Assembly (NCBI GenBank): GCA_913020235.1
Contig: CAJWBT010000049.1
Coordinates: 1 to 10,444, forward strand
DNA length: 10,444 nucleotides
Reading direction: 5' to 3'
Source of the DNA: an uncultured Chloroflexota bacterium
GTDB taxonomy: Bacteria; Chloroflexota; Dehalococcoidia; UBA3495
A program made the position numbers and the translations under genes. Shown piece after piece: positions 6,566 to 10,444 of this stretch. The notes below the pieces were generated by a model. That model was not told where the DNA came from. It worked only from the letters and a program-made list of their open reading frames with translations, and made no database searches. Every line of letters starts with the position of its first letter. The first letter of the stretch is position 1.

Positions 6566-7360
6566 TCAGATCGCCAGGTCCCTGCGCTCGAAGGTTATGA
6601 GGGCCACGGCCAGCGCCGCGACCGACAGTCCGATCAAGACCCCCACATGGAGGAGGTCCAACCCGTTCGCCAGTGGATCGGCGCCGAGGTAATAGTAGAA
6701 GGGCGACAGCCTCTCTTCCAATCCATCCACTATGGGTCCCATCGCGTTGAGGAAGTAGGCAGCAATGCCGAGGGCGGCCGTCGCCCAGATGCTCAGGGCA
6801 CGGCTGCCGAAGGTGCATCCAACGGCCATGGCAATCGCGCCGAAGGCCAGCCCCAATAAGGCGGCACTCAGGGAAGCCTCCGCGATCCGCCCGACGCCGA
6901 TGTCCATTCCCACGGCCCTGGCGCTTATTGCCGTTCCCAGCCACAGGGCCAGACCCAGCAACGATATCCCAACGGTCATCGCGACGAACTTCTCCAACAC
7001 CACCCGCCAGCGCCGCACCGGGTTGGATAGCAGCAGGTCCAGGGTGCCCTTCTCCTCTTCTCCCGCTATGGCGCCGCTTCCAGCGGTCAAGCCGAAGACA
7101 AGAAACAGCAGCGGTACCATCAGGATAAACAACTGGCTGTTGAGGAACCCTACTGGCGAGGTGAAATCGGTGACCCCTCCCGCAAACGCTCTCATGAGCG
7201 CCTCTGGGATTTCCTTGCTCAGTTCATCGAACTCCGGCGTGTCGCGGAGGCTCGGATAAAAGGCCACCGTGACAGCGATCAACGCCACCATGCCTAATGC
7301 CCACCACGTGAGAGACCGGCGCTGGTCCCGCAGGGTCTTCAACAGCACGCTACGCAGCAA
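6566..7360 (-). CDS. ABC-2 type transporter permease
   Basis: This 264-aa integral membrane protein is the permease half of an ABC exporter. Six hydrophobic segments can be placed at roughly 18-35, 76-98, 124-148, 158-178, 184-203 and 236-256. The sequence G-E-E-E-K-G-T-L-D-L-L-L-S-N-P-V-R-R (100-117) after the second helix is the conserved cytoplasmic coupling element of ABC-2 permeases. The amphipathic N-terminus L-R-S-V-L-L-K-T-L-R-D-Q-R-R is typical. The start TTG at 7360 overlaps the ATPase gene by 11 bp and follows GCGGAG at 9 nt. A GTG at 7348, one base after the ATPase stop, is the alternative. Either way translation is likely coupled to the ATPase gene. The substrate (drug, lipid, peptide or other) cannot be told from the sequence. 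Confidence 0.9.
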   Translation of the reverse strand: MLRSVLLKTLRDQRRSLTWWALGMVALIAVTVAFYPSLRDTPEFDELSKEIPEALMRAFAGGVTDFTSPVGFLNSQLFILMVPLLFLVFGLTAGSGAIAGEEEKGTLDLLLSNPVRRWRVVLEKFVAMTVGISLLGLALWLGTAISARAVGMDIGVGRIAEASLSAALLGLAFGAIAMAVGCTFGSRALSIWATAALGIAAYFLNAMGPIVDGLEERLSPFYYYLGADPLANGLDLLHVGVLIGLSVAALAVALITFERRDLAI

Positions 7361-8252
7361 CGTCGTTATCTCCGCTGTAGTAGGCCAAGAAGACCTCTTC
7401 CAGATCGGGCTCGTGGCTGATGATGTCCAGAACCTCGTAACGGGCGGCGGCCTTGATCACGGCGTCCACCGAGCCCGTAACCTCGCAGCGCACGACCGCA
7501 TCCTGGACCGTTACCTCGCGGACGCCCGCCAGGCCGGCGAAGGCATCCTGGGACACTGGGGCCGCGAAATGGAGTTCCAGCCGCCGCAGGGACCGGGCTT
7601 TCAGGGCGCCCACGCTCTCCACGGCTACCAGCCGCCCCTGGCGGATGATGCCGACACGGTCGCAGACCCGCTCCACTTCCGGCAGGATGTGGGAGGAGAG
7701 AAACACCGTCCGGCCCTCTTCCCGGACCTCGACGAGCAACTGGTGAAACTCCTGTCGCGTCAGAGGGTCCAGGCGGCTGGTGGGTTCGTCCAGGATCAAC
7801 AGCTCGGGACGGTGCATCATGGCTTGGATCAGGCCGATCTTGTGCTTGTTGCCTGAGGAGAGGGAGCGGATCGGTTCAGACAGGCTCGCCCCCAGCCGTT
7901 CCGCCAGCTCTTCGACGTAGCGCCAGTCGACGCCGCCCCGCAGGTGCCCAAGGTAACGGAGCAGCTCTCCCCCGGTAAGCCTGTCGTACATGGTCAGCTC
8001 GCCGGGCAGATAGCCGGTCCGCCTGTGGACCTCGCAGACTTGCCGGCGAGCGTCCAGACCAAGAACCTTGATGGAGCCCCCAGTGGGGCGGATGAAGTCC
8101 ATGGCCAGGCGGATGGTGGTGGTCTTGCCGGCGCCGTTCGGGCCCAGGAAACCAAAGACCTCTCCCTCCCGCACTTCCAGGTTGAGGCCTTCAATCCCGC
8201 GGGACTTGCCGTAATATTTGGTGAGGCTTTCGGCCTGAATCACCCCACCCAT
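7350..8252 (-). CDS. ABC transporter ATP-binding protein (ABC-2 exporter type)
   Basis: This 300-aa ATPase drives the permease encoded directly after it. Walker A is G-P-N-G-A-G-K-T-T (37-45). The signature is the variant L-S-S-G-N-K-H-K (131-138) instead of LSGGQ. Walker B is L-L-I-L-D-E-P-T (151-158), the D-loop S-R-L-D follows, and the switch His is His188 in S-S-H-I-L. The Q-loop region reads G-Y-L-P-G-E-L (80-86), without the usual Gln but common in this exporter subgroup. About 80 C-terminal residues after the core form the accessory region seen in exporters of this type (domain ending L-E-E-V-F-L-A-Y-Y). The ATG at 8252 is preceded by GGAG at 8 nt. It heads a two-gene unit with the permease. 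The family is secure; the exported compound is unknown. Confidence 0.94.
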   Translation of the reverse strand: MGGVIQAESLTKYYGKSRGIEGLNLEVREGEVFGFLGPNGAGKTTTIRLAMDFIRPTGGSIKVLGLDARRQVCEVHRRTGYLPGELTMYDRLTGGELLRYLGHLRGGVDWRYVEELAERLGASLSEPIRSLSSGNKHKIGLIQAMMHRPELLILDEPTSRLDPLTRQEFHQLLVEVREEGRTVFLSSHILPEVERVCDRVGIIRQGRLVAVESVGALKARSLRRLELHFAAPVSQDAFAGLAGVREVTVQDAVVRCEVTGSVDAVIKAAARYEVLDIISHEPDLEEVFLAYYSGDNDVAA

Positions 8253-8361
8253 TACCCCTTCTCCTCTGCGCCGCTTTCAGGACGAAACGCCGCCGGGACC
8301 AGATTTGCGACCGGCGATGCCGGCCCAACCATGATCGGGCGCCTGGCATTCACGGGCCCGG

Positions 8362-8390
8362 TTGACATAAGGTGTTCAGCCGCGTTTAAC
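8362..8390 (+). promoter_or_regulatory. Sigma-70-like promoter on the plus strand, no gene downstream
   Basis: TTGACA (8362-8367, perfect -35) is followed after 17 bp by TTTAAC (8385-8390, four of six to TATAAT). It points away from the ABC genes and toward the 3' end of the flavin-oxidoreductase gene. On the minus strand a weaker overlapping pair, TTGTTA then TATGTC after 17 bp, could serve the ABC genes. Function unproven. Confidence 0.35.
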
Positions 8391-8475
8391 AAGTCTAAGA
8401 GGTCCAGGGAACGTGCAGGAACCGGTTCGGGCGTTGTGCCATTCTCCCCCTGGCTCCCATTGTCGACCTCGCACG

Positions 8476-8519
8476 TTTACCCCGCATCGGTAAAAGCGGC
8501 AAGTTCCGCTAGGTAAAAA
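8476..8519. repeat. Clustered inverted and direct repeats (operator or terminator candidate)
   Basis: TTTACC (8476-8481) and GGTAAA (8489-8494) form a perfect 6-bp inverted repeat with a 7-nt spacer. GGTAAAA occurs again at 8512-8518. Between the two copies AGCGG (8495-8499) pairs with CCGCT (8506-8510). Read on the minus strand the last stem runs into TTTTACC, a weak terminator-like arrangement about 110 nt past the flavin-oxidoreductase stop. The GGTAAAA repeats may instead be protein-binding sites. Confidence 0.3.
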
Positions 8520-8621
8520 GGATGACCCGGGGTCAAGTTTCCAGTGGTAGGTATCACCGGGAACTGTTGAATGACCGTGAGAGCGGTGCCCGGCGTTGCC
8601 CTGGGTTGGCTCCTCCTCGGC

Positions 8622-9626
8622 TCAGCTGGTGCGAAACGCCGGCAATACCTCTTCTATGCAACGCTGCAGCTGGCCCTTGAGGTCGGGGGACACGAAGCGC
8701 AGCACCGGTGTGGTACAGCCGGCGTCGATGTACGCCTGTATCTTCTCGATTACCGCCTCGGGGGAGCCATAGGCCAGCCACAGTTCGGCCCGCTCCTGGG
8801 AGACCGCGCCGGCCCCGTAGTAGGACGATAGAAAGGTTGCCGCCTCCTTGAACGCCTGGTCCCGGTCCTCATTGATGTTGACCATGAGATGAAGGCAGGA
8901 GTCGAGCTTTGCCGGGTCACGTCCGCGGGCAGCCGCGTAGTCACGGATCTTGCTGAAACGCTCCCGGAAAGTCTCCACCGGCGTGGCATCGGTCTGCCAG
9001 CCATCGGCGTGGGTCGCGACCCGGCGCAGGATTCGATCCACGATGGCTTCGGAGACAATTCCGGGTTTGGGGTTGGCGGCTATCATGATCGGCATCGGCT
9101 GCTGGACGGGCTTGGGAAGCGCATCCACGTCGTTGAACCGGTAGTACCTTCCGTCATAGGTGACCCGGTCTTCGCTCCACAGGCGGCGCAGAATCTTGAC
9201 CCCTTCGACCAGGCGGCCGACCCGCTCGGACGAGGGGATACCCATTGCATCAAGCTCGTTGGCGAATTGGGGGCCGAAGCTTGCCGGGGCCCCGCTGCAG
9301 ACCGACAGGATGGTGCGGCCATGGGATAGGACGTCCAGGCTGGCCCATTGGATCGCGAATAGAATGGGATGGCGCAGGGGAAAGGTGGCCAGGCAGATGG
9401 TGCCCAGTGTGACCCGCTCGGTCCGGGCGGCGATGGCAGACAGGGTAACGATGGACTCTACCCTGGGTTTCGATAGCAGGTTGTCTCCAACCCAGACGCC
9501 ATGGAAAAGACCCGAATCTTCCGCGGTCCGCGCGGCGTCGATAACGTCGTCCATGGTGCCCCAATCGAAGAGCACCGCCCGGGTTGATAGACTGACGCCG
9601 AATTTCGCACGCATAGATTGAGGCAT
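8622..9626 (-). CDS. LLM-class (luciferase-like) flavin-dependent oxidoreductase
   Basis: This 334-aa protein is a TIM-barrel enzyme of the bacterial-luciferase/F420-reductase superfamily, using FMN or F420 to oxygenate or oxidise a small organic substrate. The visible features are an N-terminal F-G-V-S-L-S strand, A-A-R-T-A-E-D-S-G-L-F-H-G-V-W-V-G-D-N (31-49), and A-I-A-A-R-T-E-R-V-T-L-G-T, the signature segment around beta-strand 3. R-H-P-x-x-x-A follows, then the I-x-S-V-C-S-G strand. Next come E-R-V-x-R-L-x-E-x-V-x-I-L-R-R-L-W with Y-x-G-R-Y-Y-R-F, and A-N-P-K-P-G-I later in the barrel. It is of normal family length. The ATG at 9626 follows GGAG at 7 nt; an in-frame ATG at codon 5 is an alternative. 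The gene stands in the same direction as the uncharacterised gene upstream (243-bp gap) and may act with it. Cofactor and substrate cannot be assigned. Confidence 0.92.
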   Translation of the reverse strand: MPQSMRAKFGVSLSTRAVLFDWGTMDDVIDAARTAEDSGLFHGVWVGDNLLSKPRVESIVTLSAIAARTERVTLGTICLATFPLRHPILFAIQWASLDVLSHGRTILSVCSGAPASFGPQFANELDAMGIPSSERVGRLVEGVKILRRLWSEDRVTYDGRYYRFNDVDALPKPVQQPMPIMIAANPKPGIVSEAIVDRILRRVATHADGWQTDATPVETFRERFSKIRDYAAARGRDPAKLDSCLHLMVNINEDRDQAFKEAATFLSSYYGAGAVSQERAELWLAYGSPEAVIEKIQAYIDAGCTTPVLRFVSPDLKGQLQRCIEEVLPAFRTS

Positions 9627-9647
9627 GTCATTTCTCCGTAAATAGGC

Positions 9648-9689
9648 CCATCACCTGACCCCTCCGCAATGGAGAATGGTGGGTGATGG
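9648..9689 (-). promoter_or_regulatory. Leader hairpin upstream of the flavin-oxidoreductase gene
   Basis: CCATCACC (9648-9655) and GGTGATGG (9682-9689) form a perfect 8-bp stem. A second stem inside it is CTCC (9662-9665) with GGAG (9671-9674). On the minus-strand mRNA this 42-nt structure ends 21 nt before the ATG, just ahead of the ribosome site. It is compatible with a translational or operator-type control element. Confidence 0.4.
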
Positions 9690-9793
9690 CTTTCCCGGCA
9701 TTCCGTTTTCATCCGTGGTGGCCCGCCTCCGCGGATGCGAGATTCCTCCCGCACTTGGAGCGTCAAGGCAGGGACCGGTGTCTGGCGGCGATG

Positions 9794-9832
9794 AGGAGGG
9801 CCGGCCACCGCGTGCCGGTTTCTGGCCCTCCT
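9794..9832 (-). terminator. Strong hairpin after the uncharacterised gene, possible terminator
   Basis: AGGAGGGCC (9794-9802) and GGCCCTCCT (9824-9832) are a perfect 9-bp inverted repeat. An inner pair, CCGGC (9801-9805) and GCCGG (9814-9818), offers an alternative fold. It lies 37 nt past the stop of the minus-strand gene ending at 9870. No T-run follows on the minus strand, so it may end transcription with a factor, protect the 3' end, or bind a protein. Confidence 0.4.
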
Positions 9833-9869
9833 GGTTGGCGGCTCGCTGGTTCCAACGCTGCTTTTGGGT

Positions 9870-10444
9870 TCAGCTCCCTGGTAACGTGATGGCCTTGGTG
9901 ACGGCATAACCCCCGTAGGCGCCCCACCCGGCGGAGAAGCCAACCCACCATTGAGACTCGCCGCCAACCACGGCGACGTGGATGTCATCCGGCGTCTCCA
10001 CCATGGGGAGCGTGGTGTCATCGGGAAGGTTGAAAGGGTTCGGCGGGTCTTCCACCGCGTGGCCCCAGTAGTGCTGGTCTCCCACGTGCCCGACAAGGAT
10101 GCCGCTTTGCTTCAGCCAGCCCACGTTGTACCCGGCGTTCCTCCACAGCCACTCCTTCAAGGCCTCCTTGGAGTAGCCGCCCCGGTCCAACTCCTGGGCC
10201 ACCTTGCCGCTGAATGAAATGAGACATTGGCCCGCCGAGTGGAACATGTTGATGGTCACCGTTGGCAGGGAGTAGGCCAGCATCTTGAGTATGCGCTCCG
10301 CCTTGCCCGGCACGAAGAGGGGGTTTGGCGACTGGCAGGCGAAGACCGTCACCGCGTTCTGGCCCCGGTCCATACCGGCCCGCTCCTCGTGCAGCAGGGT
10401 CCACGGGCTGGCCTCTTCGTTCTCCGCCACGCAGAAAGCGAACT
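9870..10444 (-). CDS. Uncharacterised protein, incomplete at its 5' end (UGSC-family-like features)
   Basis: The reading frame is open to the right window edge, so the N-terminus is missing; at least 190 codons are visible. A GTG at 10430 is in frame but the frame continues beyond it, so it need not be the start. I cannot give a function. What is seen resembles uncharacterised bacterial proteins of the UGSC-like group as I remember them. It shows an A-E-x-I-L-K-M-L-A helix, a strand ending G-Q-C-L-I-S-F-S, a G-G-Y-S-K-E-A-L-K-E-W-L-W segment, and a C-terminal D-I-H-V-A-V-V-G-G-E strand followed by a Trp/Gly-rich stretch. There is no signal peptide or membrane segment in the visible part. It precedes the flavin-oxidoreductase gene on the same strand, hinting at a shared pathway. 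Coding is well supported by length and by this pattern; the family link is from memory. Confidence 0.75.
   Translation of the reverse strand, partial: FAFCVAENEEASPWTLLHEERAGMDRGQNAVTVFACQSPNPLFVPGKAERILKMLAYSLPTVTINMFHSAGQCLISFSGKVAQELDRGGYSKEALKEWLWRNAGYNVGWLKQSGILVGHVGDQHYWGHAVEDPPNPFNLPDDTTLPMVETPDDIHVAVVGGESQWWVGFSAGWGAYGGYAVTKAITLPGS

Larger units (their letters stand above)
8253..8621. other. Non-coding stretch between the ABC and flavin-oxidoreductase genes
   Basis: These 369 bases hold no convincing gene or tRNA. They should contain the ABC pair's promoter and the end of the flavin-oxidoreductase transcript. I see sigma-70-like elements near 8362-8390 and clustered small inverted repeats at 8476-8519. 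The 8253-8340 and 8520-8621 parts show nothing clear. Confidence 0.6.

Noticed and set aside
7944..8516. Plus-strand 190-codon frame running through the ABC ATPase into the non-coding stretch
   Set aside because: Most of it is antisense to the ATPase, the composition is not protein-like, and there is no ribosome site.
8253..8621. tRNA or riboswitch in the largest gap
   Set aside because: No cloverleaf with a GTTCRA loop and matching acceptor ends, and no known riboswitch core, could be recognised by eye.

Overview
GC-rich (roughly 60-65% by eye) bacterial chromosomal segment with nine minus-strand genes and one plus-strand gene. No RNA gene, CRISPR array, insertion sequence or phage gene was seen. 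The gene mix is a type-I sulfatase, an MFS carboxylate-type permease, crotonases, an SDR, an acyl-CoA dehydrogenase and a luciferase-like flavin monooxygenase. With GTG/TTG starts and strong GGAGG ribosome sites, this resembles Chloroflexota, perhaps SAR202/Dehalococcoidia-like lineages that carry many such catabolic paralogues. That placement is inference from gene content, not a phylogenetic result.

Layout. At the left edge (1-799, plus) is the C-terminal part of a sulfatase, convergent with the next gene. From 843 to 6340 (all minus; transcription order right to left) lies a catabolic cassette: acyl-CoA dehydrogenase (5204-6340), MenB/BadI-like crotonase (4157-5041), SDR dehydrogenase (3220-4032), enoyl-CoA hydratase/isomerase-like crotonase (2274-3095), and MFS transporter (843-2126). 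Gaps are 115-162 bp, and possible promoter elements and hairpins sit in several of them, so this may be a co-regulated series rather than one tight operon. From 6566 to 8252 an overlapping ABC ATPase/ABC-2 permease pair forms a separate export unit. A 369-bp non-coding stretch (8253-8621) follows. Then come a luciferase-like flavin-dependent oxidoreductase (8622-9626) and, at the right edge, an incomplete gene of an uncharacterised family (9870-10444).

How the genes may work together. The cassette provides import of an organic anion (MFS), alpha,beta-dehydrogenation of a CoA thioester (acyl-CoA dehydrogenase), hydration (crotonase), oxidation of the hydroxyl (SDR), and a MenB/BadI-type step that in BadI hydrolytically opens a 2-ketocycloalkane-carboxyl-CoA ring. 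This order of chemistries matches the aerobic/anaerobic cyclohexanecarboxylate route (AliB-BadK-BadH-BadI). The active sites are diverged in several places, so the substrate is probably not cyclohexanecarboxylate itself. No CoA ligase or CoA transferase is in the window. The best lead is therefore a possible variant alicyclic-acid ring-opening cassette.
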